Shown here: positions 1 to 6,199 of the stretch, piece after piece
Layout of the letters: each line of letters begins with the position of its first letter
How positions within the stretch are numbered: position 1 is the stretch's first letter
Assembly: GCA_002494165.1 (NCBI GenBank)
Contig: DLBH01000020.1
Coordinates: 1 to 10,948, forward strand
DNA: 10,948 nt
Source of the DNA: Lachnospiraceae bacterium UBA7026
GTDB lineage: Bacteria; Bacillota; Clostridia; Lachnospirales; Lachnospiraceae
Reading direction: 5' to 3'
Notes under the pieces: generated by a model
Told to the model about the DNA's origin: nothing
Seen by the model: the letters and a program-made list of their open reading frames with translations, nothing else
Database searches by the model: none
Position numbers and translations under genes: made by a program

Positions 1-1
1 C

Positions 2-538
2 TACAACGGCTGGATGGTGGCCTGTGTTACCGGCGGCGCCATGAATGCGGCTCCCATCCTCAAGGTGATCACCATCTATGGTTGTATCATCTATGTGGTC
101 CTCCTGCCCTTCATGCTCTGGCGTCTTATGAATGTAGAGATCAAGGCGGCGGCCTACCATACCATGGCAGTCCTCCTGGCCCCCTGTTCTCTCTGTGTGG
201 TAAGTTTGATCAATGTTTACGGAACACCCAATGAGATGCTGCTGGGCTTCATGTACATCTGTGTCCTGGCATCCCTCTTCTTCATCATTTTCAAGCTGCC
301 GGATTTCTTCTCCTATGCCTTCTACCCGGGCTTTGCGGGACTTACCTTCCCCATGGCCATCGGTGTGGTGGCCTCCCAGAAGATGGCCGGTTACCTGACG
401 GAAAATGGTAAGGAAGCCCTGGGCTTTGCCTGCAGCCAGCTGGCCGGACTCCAGATCTGGATTACTTCCATGCTGGTGGGCTACGTGGTTCTCATGTTCC
501 TGCGCATGCTTTTCAGAAAACAGTATCGTGATGCTTAA
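2..538 (+). CDS. TDT-family (tellurite-resistance/dicarboxylate, SLAC1-like) membrane transporter, C-terminal part
   Basis: Partial gene: the frame is open from base 2 and begins before the window, leaving about 178 codons up to the TAA at 536-538. The protein is very hydrophobic, with about five membrane helices. It carries the stretch PGFAGLTFPMAIGVVAS, which resembles the conserved late helix of the TDT family, whose members export or exchange C4-dicarboxylates, sulfite or other small anions in the cytoplasmic membrane. Just before the end it has a short positively charged tail (RKQYRDA). The stop overlaps the start of the fused mobA-mobB gene by 8 bp, so the two are very likely translated from one mRNA. 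The family call rests on recognising the motif and hydropathy by eye. The substrate cannot be told, and another polytopic permease is possible but less likely. Confidence 0.72.
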   Translation, partial: YNGWMVACVTGGAMNAAPILKVITIYGCIIYVVLLPFMLWRLMNVEIKAAAYHTMAVLLAPCSLCVVSLINVYGTPNEMLLGFMYICVLASLFFIIFKLPDFFSYAFYPGFAGLTFPMAIGVVASQKMAGYLTENGKEALGFACSQLAGLQIWITSMLVGYVVLMFLRMLFRKQYRDA

Positions 539-2021
539 TAAGATGAGTGCCGCCATTCTCTGTGGCGGAAAAAGCCGCCGGATGGGCAGGGACAAGGCCC
601 TGCTCCCGGCGGGTAAAAATGAAGATAATAGCTTTGTGGGACAGTTGGCCCGGAATCTGGCAGCCTTTGATGATCTCTGGCTGTCCATAGGCCGGGAGGA
701 ATCCTATCCCCAGATCAGCCTTCCCAAAATCTCGGACCGCTATCCTGATTCAGGTCCCATGGGAGGTCTGGAAAGCGCTCTTACTGTCTGCCGCTATGAC
801 ATCCTTTTTGTCACGGCGGTAGATATGCCTTTTGTGGATTATGACCTGGCAGAGGATCTCTATGGCCGACTCATGGACAGGCCTGACCTGGACGCTATTT
901 TCATGATGGACAGCCAGGGGAGAAAGCAGCACCTGCTGGGCCTCTACCGGAAGAAGGTCCTGCCACTGCTGAGGAAAAGGCTGGAGGAAGGTCTGGAGAC
1001 TGAAGAGAAAAGTTGGACCCAGGTAGAAGAGACCCGGACCAGTGAGACCGACTGTTCAAAAAAGAACCCAAAAAAAGCTCCAGAGAAGGGCCCAAAGACG
1101 GGCATAAAAAAGGGACGAGCCTACCGGATGAAGGATGTTCTAAAAGAGCTCAACCTGGCCTATGTGCCGGCGGACCAGGTCCGGGAAGGTGCCCGCAAGA
1201 CCCTAAGCTGTAATACCTGGGAAGAGTATGAGGCCCTCCTGGCCCTGGAAGAGGACGGCCAGGATCCAACGTTCCAACCCATACCAGGGGAGGATGGCCA
1301 GGATCTCAAGCCCCAGTCCCGGAAAGGGGAGGACGGCGAGATGGCGGAAGGTCTGAACTTGCAGGAAGATTCTCTCGAGGCCAGGCCAGTTGGATACAAG
1401 GCCAGGCCAGTTGGATACAAGGCCATGTCAGCAGGAAACAAGGTCAGGCCAATGGGAGAGCCAGATCCAGCGCGACCCTGGGCCATGACCAGGTCCGGCC
1501 CTCTCCCGGTGATTTCTGTCACCGGCTGGTCCGGCAGCGGTAAGACGACATTTCTGGAGAAACTTATTCCCTGTCTTAAAGAGAGGGGACTCCGGCTGGC
1601 CTGCCTCAAACATGACGCCCACCATTTCCAGGTGGACAAGGAGGGCAAGGACAGCTACCGGCTGACCCAGGCAGGGACTCATATGACTGGTCTTTTTTCC
1701 GTGGATAAGGGGGTCTGGATGGAGAACCGGCCCTTAGATCTGGACCAGATGCTTATGGCTGTCCATGACGTGGACCTGGTCCTCCTGGAAGGAGGCAGCC
1801 AGACCATATACCCTAAGATTCTGGTTTACCGCCAGGCTCTGAGACGGGGTATGCGGGTTAGGCCGGAGGATTGTCTGGCCGTGGTCAGCGACGATCAGGT
1901 GCCGGCGGCCAGAAGGCAGTTCGGCTTCGGGGACCCGGACCGGGCGGCAGACTTTATCGCTGCCTGGCGCCAGCAGATTATAAAAGAAATCAAAGACCAG
2001 GGACTGGTTATCCAAAGATAA
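531..2021 (+). CDS. mobAB: Fused molybdenum cofactor guanylyltransferase / MobB GTP-binding protein (MobA-MobB)
   Basis: A 496-residue two-domain protein. MobA transfers GMP to molybdopterin to make the guanine dinucleotide cofactor; MobB is a GTP-binding helper. The MobA half (about 1-240) shows AAILCGGKSRRMGRDKA at 7-23 (the GG-S-RMG-DK nucleotide motif), DMPF at 98-101 and the late NTWEEYEAL element from N228. The MobB half (about 325-496) shows the P-loop GWSGSGKTT at 332-340, KHDAHHF soon after, and LLEGGSQTIYPKI. Two things are odd. About 40 charged Lys/Glu-rich residues (155-195) are inserted inside the MobA part. A linker of about 80 residues (240-323) holds repeats, including 7-residue units. 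The start at 531 overlaps the upstream stop; ATG 543 is an equal alternative, since neither has a clear Shine-Dalgarno and both keep the nucleotide motif. Starts further upstream (405) would add out-of-frame transporter sequence and are wrong. Confidence 0.9.
   Translation: MLNKMSAAILCGGKSRRMGRDKALLPAGKNEDNSFVGQLARNLAAFDDLWLSIGREESYPQISLPKISDRYPDSGPMGGLESALTVCRYDILFVTAVDMPFVDYDLAEDLYGRLMDRPDLDAIFMMDSQGRKQHLLGLYRKKVLPLLRKRLEEGLETEEKSWTQVEETRTSETDCSKKNPKKAPEKGPKTGIKKGRAYRMKDVLKELNLAYVPADQVREGARKTLSCNTWEEYEALLALEEDGQDPTFQPIPGEDGQDLKPQSRKGEDGEMAEGLNLQEDSLEARPVGYKARPVGYKAMSAGNKVRPMGEPDPARPWAMTRSGPLPVISVTGWSGSGKTTFLEKLIPCLKERGLRLACLKHDAHHFQVDKEGKDSYRLTQAGTHMTGLFSVDKGVWMENRPLDLDQMLMAVHDVDLVLLEGGSQTIYPKILVYRQALRRGMRVRPEDCLAVVSDDQVPAARRQFGFGDPDRAADFIAAWRQQIIKEIKDQGLVIQR
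1380..1463 (+). repeat. 21-bp in-frame tandem repeat in the MobA-MobB linker
   Basis: Two identical 21-bp units (1380-1400 and 1401-1421), each coding ARPVGYK, are followed by two diverged units coding AMSAGNK and VRPMGEP. The period is a multiple of three, so copy-number change would keep the reading frame. An EDG-(Q/E) motif also recurs three times just upstream (about 1249-1345), at 13-14 residue spacing. The array lies in the flexible region between the MobA and MobB domains, where length change would be tolerated. Confidence 0.9.
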
Positions 2022-2043
2022 TTATATAACCCGTTTCTAGCAG

Positions 2044-2118
2044 GGACTGTTTTGCTGAGGCAGAGGGAACCTTTTTAGAGGATTTCCTCCCTGACCGGCA
2101 GAACAGTCCTTTTTTTTT
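2044..2118 (+). terminator. Rho-independent terminator after mobAB
   Basis: GGACTGTT at 2044-2051 pairs with AACAGTCC at 2102-2109, extended inward by TTGCT against GGCAG with G-U pairs and by a looser inner G-rich/C-rich pairing. The stem is followed at once by nine T residues (2110-2118). It lies 22 bp after the mobAB stop. Confidence 0.88.
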
Positions 2119-2443
2119 CAAGTCTTAAGAATCCAGTAAGAAAACGGACCGTTTTAGAAGAAAAGCCCATTCTTCTTTACATTTTCCCCATATTTGTATC
2201 ACTTTTAGTCCTCATGATAAAAAATAGCATATTTATTTCCATTGTTTTCCGATGTAACAAGAATCAGCTTCCCAGGGAATCCGGATTTGGAAAGACCTTG
2301 CTGCCTGACATTAGAAGACCGGTGGATTCTTTTGGAAACAATGTCCTTGTAATAAATATTTTTTAAGGATAATAAGATTAAAAATAACCTTAATAATACA
2401 TATCTGTGCTGTCCGGCAGACGAAAACTGGCTGGGAGAATGTT
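2119..2443. other. AT-rich gap between mobAB and the mosaic lipoprotein ORF, with inverted repeats
   Basis: No gene is supported here. There is an odd-centred perfect palindrome AAAACGGACCGTTTT at 2141-2155 and a second inverted repeat TTAAGG (2363-2368) / CCTTAA (2388-2393) in a very AT-rich stretch. Either could be a regulator site. No promoter with both good boxes is obvious; TTGTAA at 2347 with GATAAT at 2368 has a spacing of only 15 bp and is weak. Confidence 0.5.
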
Positions 2444-3106
2444 ATGATCAAAAAGCTGACCTCCGTCATACTGGCGGTCCTGTGTATTCTTACCGTCCTG
2501 ACAGGTTGTGGCAGAAAAGAGGGAAACAAGGCTAAAAGCCTTCATATCGGATATTTCAACAACATCACCCATGGCCAGGCCCTTTATATGAAGGCCGGGG
2601 ACAGCCTGACCCAGGCCCTGGTGCCGGAGCCCTGGGGGTCTGTCCTGCTTAAGCTGGGGACCGTAAGGATGCCGGCCACAGCCCAGAAGATCCGCTACCG
2701 GCTGGATGTCAATTCAGGAGATGAGGTCAAGGCCGAGGCCGTCTACAAGAACGAGCTGGCTGTCTGCGACATCTCCCTGTCAGAGAAAATAGTTTTTGAC
2801 CAGTTTGAGAAGAATCCTTCCCTGGGTTCCTTTATTCTCATCGACCGGGTTTCCAACGCAACTTCCGCCTGCGGCGTGGTTGTCCGCAAGATCTCCCGGT
2901 CTGATAACCTGACCTGGTATCCCATGGACATCACCAGGAAGCAGCGGGCCGCCCAGAAGGGCCAGAAGCCTGTGACCATCTGGCTCACCGGCATATCCGC
3001 CCCCTATGAGGTTCCGGAGAGTCCGGATATCGAGGTGGACACCTCCCAGCTGTCTTTAGAGGAAGGCATCGACCTGATCATGGAGAAGCTGGACCAGTAT
3101 ATCTAG
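2444..3106 (+). CDS. Mosaic lipoprotein ORF made of SsuA, CysN and CysC fragments (probable in-frame deletion relic)
   Basis: A 220-residue ORF with a good ribosome site (GGGAG, 6 bp before ATG). Residues 1-22 are a lipoprotein signal with lipobox LTGC (Cys22). Residues 33-51 (LHIGYFNNITHGQALYMKA) match the N-terminus of SsuA-type sulfonate-binding proteins, and 58-72 (ALVPEPWGSVL...) match a stretch normally much deeper in that family. Residues 77-147 look like the C-terminal barrel of the sulfate adenylyltransferase GTPase CysN (IRYRLDVNSGDE, then GSFILIDRVSNAT at 128-140). Residues 155-185 match the linker and N-terminus of APS kinase as in CysNC fusions (GQKPVTIWLTGIS). Directly after, where the P-loop GSGKS should follow, the sequence jumps to the CysC C-terminus (PYEVPESPDIEVDT). 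No catalytic core of any parent remains, so enzymatic function is not expected. All joins are in frame and no stop has appeared. It could be a recent relic or a retained lipoprotein. Homology calls are by eye. Confidence 0.75.
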   Translation: MIKKLTSVILAVLCILTVLTGCGRKEGNKAKSLHIGYFNNITHGQALYMKAGDSLTQALVPEPWGSVLLKLGTVRMPATAQKIRYRLDVNSGDEVKAEAVYKNELAVCDISLSEKIVFDQFEKNPSLGSFILIDRVSNATSACGVVVRKISRSDNLTWYPMDITRKQRAAQKGQKPVTIWLTGISAPYEVPESPDIEVDTSQLSLEEGIDLIMEKLDQYI

Positions 3107-3158
3107 AGACTATGGTCAGAGCCCTGGCCGGTTGGCCGGGAAACAGCCAGATAAAAAA

Positions 3159-3308
3159 AGCAGGGACTGCACAGCTAGAAAGCAGGACCAGGAAAATAAA
3201 ATAGCAGGGTCTGTACAGCTGGAAAGCAGGACCGGAAGATAATAAAGCAGGGACAGCACAGCTAGAAAGCAGGACCGGGAAATAAAATAGCAGGGTCTGC
3301 AGTTTTAA
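3159..3308. repeat. 43-bp tandem repeat array A
   Basis: Units start at 3159 (44 bp), 3203 (43 bp) and 3246 (43 bp), with a partial fourth at 3289. Each opens AGCAGGG and contains CAGCT(A/G)GAAAGCAGGACC, then an A-rich tail. The core resembles the end of the ORF just upstream (GAGAAGCTGGACCAG). The period is not a multiple of three, so this is not a coding repeat. Between 3107 and 3158 there is only a small GC-rich hairpin (about 3123-3140) without a T-tract. Confidence 0.9.
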
Positions 3309-3341
3309 AAGCAAGGTTGGCAGGGCAGAATATTAAGACTG

Positions 3342-3441
3342 GCAAAGATATATAAGTCGGAGCCAGTAAGGCAGAGTAGTAAGACCGGCAAGGATATATA
3401 AGTCAGAGCCAGTAAGGCAGAGTAGTAAGACCGGCACAGCC
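3342..3441. repeat. 46-bp tandem repeat array B
   Basis: Two nearly identical 46-bp units at 3342-3387 and 3388-3433 (two differences), a start of a third at 3434, and a diverged partial copy before the first (about 3311-3341). Each unit contains GATATATAAGTC, GCCAGTAAGGCAGAG and TAAGACCGGCA. The last word recurs in the array at 7493, and AAGTCAGAGCC recurs in the array at 9557. Confidence 0.9.
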
Positions 3442-3577
3442 GGAAAAGATTTTGTATTTCCAGGCGAAGAAGTTAAACAGGACAGACCTGGCCCGTAAGC
3501 AGAAGGTCATCGACTGGGAGACAAGACCATTTTCCAAAAAGGTGACCCAGAAGCTTAAAAAAATGTTTGGCAACTAG
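3416..3577 (+). pseudogene. 5'-truncated ORF tail, parent gene unknown
   Basis: After the last full unit of array B the frame is open from 3416 to a TAG at 3575-3577. From about 3443 it reads like real protein: residues such as ILYFQAKKLNRTDLARK and then DWETRPFSKKVTQKLKKMF end at the stop. There is no plausible start or ribosome site, and the upstream part is repeat sequence with a stop in the same frame at 3413-3415. I read it as the surviving C-terminus of a deleted gene. It lies downstream of the sulfur-gene mosaic, so it may come from the same lost locus, but I do not recognise the family. Confidence 0.45.
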
Positions 3578-3615
3578 GATGGAGGCAGCCCTTATTAATA
3601 AAAGCAGCTGGCAAC

Positions 3616-3784
3616 GGAAGCTGAAAGCTGATATATTATATGTAAAATGGGAAGCCGAAAACGGTTATACCATATGCAAAGGCGGAAGCCCAAAACGGTT
3701 ATATCATATGCAAAGGTGGAAGCCGGAAGCAGGGTATATTATGAATAAAAGCGGAAGCTAGAACTTACTATGTTATGAGATAGG
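3616..3784. repeat. 34-bp tandem repeat array D, upstream of the M15 peptidase gene
   Basis: Units begin GGAAGC at 3616, 3650, 3684 and 3718 (34, 34, 34 and 35 bp), with a diverged fifth at 3753. Units 2 and 3 differ at three positions. Each unit has an AT-rich second half of the type TATA-C/T-CATATG. The array runs into the leader of the peptidase gene, ending about 10 bp before its ribosome site, so it could alter promoter spacing or leader structure if copy number changes. Small ORFs through it are by-products of the repeat. Confidence 0.88.
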
Positions 3785-3807
3785 CTAGAGGCTGAAGGTG
3801 AGATAAA

Positions 3808-4851
3808 ATGAAAAAGGGCAGAATACAAAGAATAGTACTGGTGACAGGCCTGATGGCCCTCTGTGGGGCTGCCTGTTTTCTGGCTGGGAAAAAGCTGGCC
3901 AGGGCAGGCCAGGAAGGCGGCAATGCGGAGACCACAACCGGGAATAATCAGGATGTGGAAGGAATGGAGACAGCCGCCGCTGGCAATCAAAACCCTGTAG
4001 GTCCGGGAGCCACTGGAGACAGTCAAAATCCGGAAGTCCCAGAAACTGTTGGAGACAGTCAGGACCCGGAAATAGTGGAGATTACTGCCGGGAGCAGCCA
4101 GAATCCGGAAGCCCTGGAGGCTGCCGCCGGGAATAGCCAGGACGTGGAAGCTGCGGAATCCTCTGATGATAGTATGCGGGAGAGTATGGCCGCGGAGCCT
4201 CCCCTGGATACCTTGGAATTCGGAGGTGATCCGGCAGACAAAGATTTTTACGCGGTTAAGCTGCCTGACCAGATTTTTGAGAGGATGCAGGGCAAGTCCT
4301 ACAAGAAGGATTGCCCTATTCCAAGAAAGGACCTCCGTTATCTTCATATCCTTCATAAGACTCTGGATGGGGGGACTGCCGAAGGAGAGCTGGTCTGCCA
4401 TAAAATCATCGCCGACGACTTGCTGGAGATATTTAAAGAACTCTATGACAAGAATTATCCCATTGAGAGGATGAAGCTGGTGGACGACTATGATGCCGAT
4501 GACGAGGCATCTATGACAGATAATAACTCTTCCTGCTTTAACTACCGGACCATCTCCAATTCCAGCAAGATATCCAAGCATGGCCTGGGTATCGCAGTGG
4601 ACATCAACCCCCTCTACAATCCTTACACTAAGAAGGTTAAGGGTAAGCGGACTGTGGAGCCGGCAGCCGGAGAACCCTATCTGGACCGGGACGGGGACTT
4701 CCCTTACCAGATTGATGAGGACGACCTCTGCTACCAGCTGTTTACCGACCATGGCTTTAGCTGGGGCGGGGCCTGGAACAGCTGCAAAGACTATCAGCAT
4801 TTTGAACTGGACGGTGACAAGGCTGACAAGCTGCAGGAGAAATATAAGTAG
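3808..4851 (+). CDS. Membrane-anchored M15-family peptidoglycan peptidase (DD-/LD-carboxypeptidase type)
   Basis: A 347-residue protein probably acting outside the membrane on wall peptides. Residues 9-27 form an N-terminal membrane segment after a basic MKKGRIQR start, so it is a signal anchor or signal peptide. About 45-118 is a low-complexity acidic linker of repeated GxSQxPE-type units. The C-terminal domain (about 135-347) carries the M15 zinc site: SKHGLGIAVDINPLYNPY gives His258 and Asp265, and DYQHFE gives Asp328 and the third ligand His331. The HGLGIAVD and YQHFE forms fit the Peptidase_M15_4/CwlK-like group, which cuts cross-link or stem peptides. The start has GAAGGTGA about 6 bp upstream. 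The gene follows a 34-bp repeat array, and a frameshifted lysine-rich relic comes before the next terminator. DD-carboxypeptidase versus L,D-endopeptidase activity cannot be decided from sequence. Confidence 0.85.
   Translation: MKKGRIQRIVLVTGLMALCGAACFLAGKKLARAGQEGGNAETTTGNNQDVEGMETAAAGNQNPVGPGATGDSQNPEVPETVGDSQDPEIVEITAGSSQNPEALEAAAGNSQDVEAAESSDDSMRESMAAEPPLDTLEFGGDPADKDFYAVKLPDQIFERMQGKSYKKDCPIPRKDLRYLHILHKTLDGGTAEGELVCHKIIADDLLEIFKELYDKNYPIERMKLVDDYDADDEASMTDNNSSCFNYRTISNSSKISKHGLGIAVDINPLYNPYTKKVKGKRTVEPAAGEPYLDRDGDFPYQIDEDDLCYQLFTDHGFSWGGAWNSCKDYQHFELDGDKADKLQEKYK
3940..4160 (+). repeat. In-frame degenerate repeats in the M15 peptidase linker
   Basis: About six units of 11-14 residues, consensus G-(N/D/S)-(S/N)-Q-(N/D)-(P/V)-E followed by acidic and Ala-rich residues. 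Each unit begins with a GGxxxxxxxCAG-type DNA word. Because units are multiples of three the frame is kept. It probably acts as a flexible spacer holding the catalytic domain away from the membrane. Confidence 0.85.
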
Positions 4852-5007
4852 GATGGGTCAGCCTGCTGACCAAGGCTACCGTTGGTAAAGCCGCCTTTAA
4901 GAAGGTTCATAAGAAAGCTAAATGCCTATGTACCAGCTGCTAAGAAAAAGGCTTATAAGAAGATTCTTAAAAAGCGTGGCATGACTGGTAATAGGAAGGT
5001 GAAATAA
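4848..5007 (+). pseudogene. Lysine-rich ORF remnant with an apparent frameshift
   Basis: Directly after the peptidase stop, one frame reads LLTKATVGKAAFKKVHKKAK until it hits a stop at 4941. A second frame, entered near 4921, continues AYVPAAKKKAYKKILKKRG and ends with TAA at 5005-5007. Joined by a one- or two-base shift around 4915-4924 they would make a single Lys/Ala-rich tail of about 50 residues. There is no convincing start codon with a ribosome site. It could be the tail of a lost gene, or noncoding A-rich sequence; I do not recognise the parent. Confidence 0.3.
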
Positions 5008-5074
5008 TCAAAAGACCATATGTACATCTTGATTGCTGAATAAAAGAATATTTATTTCAATCGGGGTTAACAAT

Positions 5075-5150
5075 AGGGGCTGCCGGACTAAGTGGTGTGG
5101 AACTGGATGAATAGTTCTTATCACTTAGAGCGGCAGCCCCTTGTCTTTTT
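5075..5150 (+). terminator. Strong rho-independent terminator closing the 2444-5007 region
   Basis: GGGGCTGCCG (5076-5085) pairs perfectly with CGGCAGCCCC (5131-5140), and CTAAGTG (5088-5094) with CACTTAG (5122-5128) inside it. TTGTCTTTTT follows. The T-tract lies on the rightward side only, so it serves plus-strand transcripts even though the last intact plus-strand gene ended 225 bp earlier. Confidence 0.88.
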
Positions 5151-5189
5151 ATATAACTTTTTTATAAGATATTTGCTGCATACTTAAGT

Positions 5190-5229
5190 CCTGAGCCGGT
5201 CCGGCTTGGACCGGTCGAAGCAGTTCAGG
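5190..5229 (-). terminator. Hairpin after dhaM, possible weak terminator
   Basis: CCGGTCC (5196-5202) and GGACCGG (5208-5214) form a perfect 7-bp stem with a 5-base loop, and CCTGA/TCAGG (5190-5194, 5225-5229) could extend it. It lies about 27-66 bp past the dhaM stop on the minus strand. No T-run follows immediately on that strand, so termination is uncertain. Confidence 0.4.
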
Positions 5230-5255
5230 CACAGATCCTTACAGAGACAGCCCTC

Positions 5256-5657
5256 TTAGCCCAGCTTTCTCACTTCCCTGGCCGCCTCGGAAGCCTTGAT
5301 GACAGAATCCAGGTCGCCGGATACACAGCCTTCCACCACGCCTGCCAGGGCACCCTCTACGATGGGGCAGTCAACCATGACGATCTTCTCGGCAACTTCT
5401 TCCTCCAGCATGTCGATGGCTGTCTCGGCACTCATGATGGAGCTGCCCAGGTCTGTGTAGACCAGGATATAATCGTTGTCAGCCAGTTCTTCCATGGCAG
5501 TCATAATCTTAGTGGCACTGGTTCCAATTCTTCCAAGATCAGCTCCGCCGGCAGCGATTACTGTAACAGAACCATCATTCATCTCATCAACAATATCTTT
5601 AAGGCCTGCAGCCACATCAGAGCTGTGGGATACAAGTACTACACCAAATTTACTCAT
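5256..5657 (-). CDS. dhaM: DhaM-type phosphotransferase subunit (mannose-family EIIA domain)
   Basis: A 133-residue single-domain protein. DhaM takes phosphate from HPr on a histidine and passes it to the ADP bound in DhaL, which with DhaK phosphorylates dihydroxyacetone in the cytoplasm. The N-terminus reads FGVVLVSHS, placing the phosphorylated His at residue 11. AAGGADLGRIGTS (about 36-48), YTDLGSSIMSAE and CPIVEGALAGV are the other family signatures. The start is the internal ATG at 5657, because GGAGGG (complement of 5665-5670) lies 7 bp before it; the longer start at 5672 would place this ribosome site inside the gene. It lacks the HPr and enzyme I extensions of the E. coli protein, as is usual in Gram-positives. 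No dhaK or dhaL is present in the window, so it is an orphan here. Confidence 0.9.
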   Translation of the reverse strand: MSKFGVVLVSHSSDVAAGLKDIVDEMNDGSVTVIAAGGADLGRIGTSATKIMTAMEELADNDYILVYTDLGSSIMSAETAIDMLEEEVAEKIVMVDCPIVEGALAGVVEGCVSGDLDSVIKASEAAREVRKLG

Positions 5658-5702
5658 AAATATTCCCTCCATATATATAAATGTTTGTTCTACTATAAAG
5701 TA

Positions 5703-5731
5703 ATTCTAAACTATTCTTACTTTGAAATCAA
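5703..5731 (-). promoter_or_regulatory. Sigma-A-type promoter for dhaM
   Basis: On the minus strand, TTGATT (plus-strand 5726-5731) and TAGAAT (plus-strand 5703-5708) are separated by 17 bp, 45 bp upstream of the dhaM start. The -10 box has one mismatch to consensus and the -35 two. Confidence 0.6.
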
Positions 5732-5767
5732 GACAATCAGTAATCTCCCGCAGTTCTTATTCATCTT

Positions 5768-5801
5768 TTGACCTCAGTTTATTTCTATGATAAAATTAAC
5801 T
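5768..5801 (+). promoter_or_regulatory. Sigma-A-type promoter with overlapping inverted repeat, before the STAS gene
   Basis: TTGACC at 5768-5773 and TAAAAT at 5791-5796 are spaced by 17 bp, a strong match to vegetative promoters. An inverted repeat AGTTTATTT-N8-AAATTAACT (5776-5801, 8 of 9 arm positions) spans the spacer and the -10 box, so a repressor bound there would block transcription. The repressor is unknown. Confidence 0.7.
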
Positions 5802-5835
5802 GAAGTGCAATTAACAGTAAAAGGAGATGATGGCA

Positions 5836-6135
5836 GTGTTAAAGATTAATAAGACGATTGAGGATAAAAAAGTTTGTCTGGCCTTGGAAGGAAGACTGGA
5901 TACCACCACGGCCCCTGACCTGGAGAAAGAAGTGAAGTCATCCCTGGATGGTATGACCGACCTGGTTTTTGACATGGCCAAGCTGGAATACATTTCTTCC
6001 GCCGGCCTCCGGGTGTTGCTGACTGCCCAGAAGATCATGAATAAGCAGGGCACCATGGAAGTGATCCATGTGGATGATACCATCATGGAGATCTTTGAGG
6101 TGACAGGCTTTTCAGACATTCTCACCATCTGCTAG
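5836..6135 (+). CDS. STAS-domain anti-sigma factor antagonist (SpoIIAA/RsbV-like)
   Basis: A 99-residue single STAS domain. Such proteins release a sigma factor or other partner by binding its anti-sigma kinase, and are switched off when the kinase phosphorylates one serine. The sequence has GRLDTTTAPDLE (19-30), then DMAKLEYISSAGLRVLL, where Ser55, two residues before the Gly, aligns with the phosphorylated serine of SpoIIAA and RsbV. The domain fills the protein. I chose GTG 5836 because the ribosome site AAGGAG (5821-5826), extended by TGAT, leaves 9 bp to it; ATG 5827 abuts the site and ATG 5830 leaves only 3 bp. No kinase or sigma-factor gene is adjacent, so its partner is elsewhere. It is a single-gene transcript, with its own promoter and a terminator about 65 bp after the stop. 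Confidence 0.88.
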   Translation: MLKINKTIEDKKVCLALEGRLDTTTAPDLEKEVKSSLDGMTDLVFDMAKLEYISSAGLRVLLTAQKIMNKQGTMEVIHVDDTIMEIFEVTGFSDILTIC

Positions 6136-6199
6136 CAGGCAGAGGTCAGGCCGCGAACCAGCTTCAGTCAGCTCACAGCATAGGTTATATGAAAAGAAG

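Noticed and set aside
405..530. Upstream start for mobAB at 405
   Set aside because: The added 42 residues are an out-of-frame reading of the transporter gene (Trp/Cys/Ser-rich); the MobA fold begins after 531.
3123..3140. GC-rich hairpin after the mosaic ORF as a terminator
   Set aside because: The stem is followed by AAACAGCC, with no T-tract on either strand.
3078..3314. 78-codon minus-strand ORF with hydrophobic repeats (VLLSSCAVPA)
   Set aside because: It is a translation of repeat array A and overlaps the end of the mosaic ORF; no start signal.
3567..3761. 64-codon plus-strand ORF
   Set aside because: It runs through the 34-bp array, giving repeated peptide units, and has no convincing ribosome site.
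3739..4800. 353-residue open frame on the minus strand opposite the M15 peptidase
   Set aside because: It is the mirror of the peptidase gene and its repeat linker, with a repetitive translation (RILTVS/RVLIAS-type units) and no ribosome site; the plus strand has the zinc motifs.
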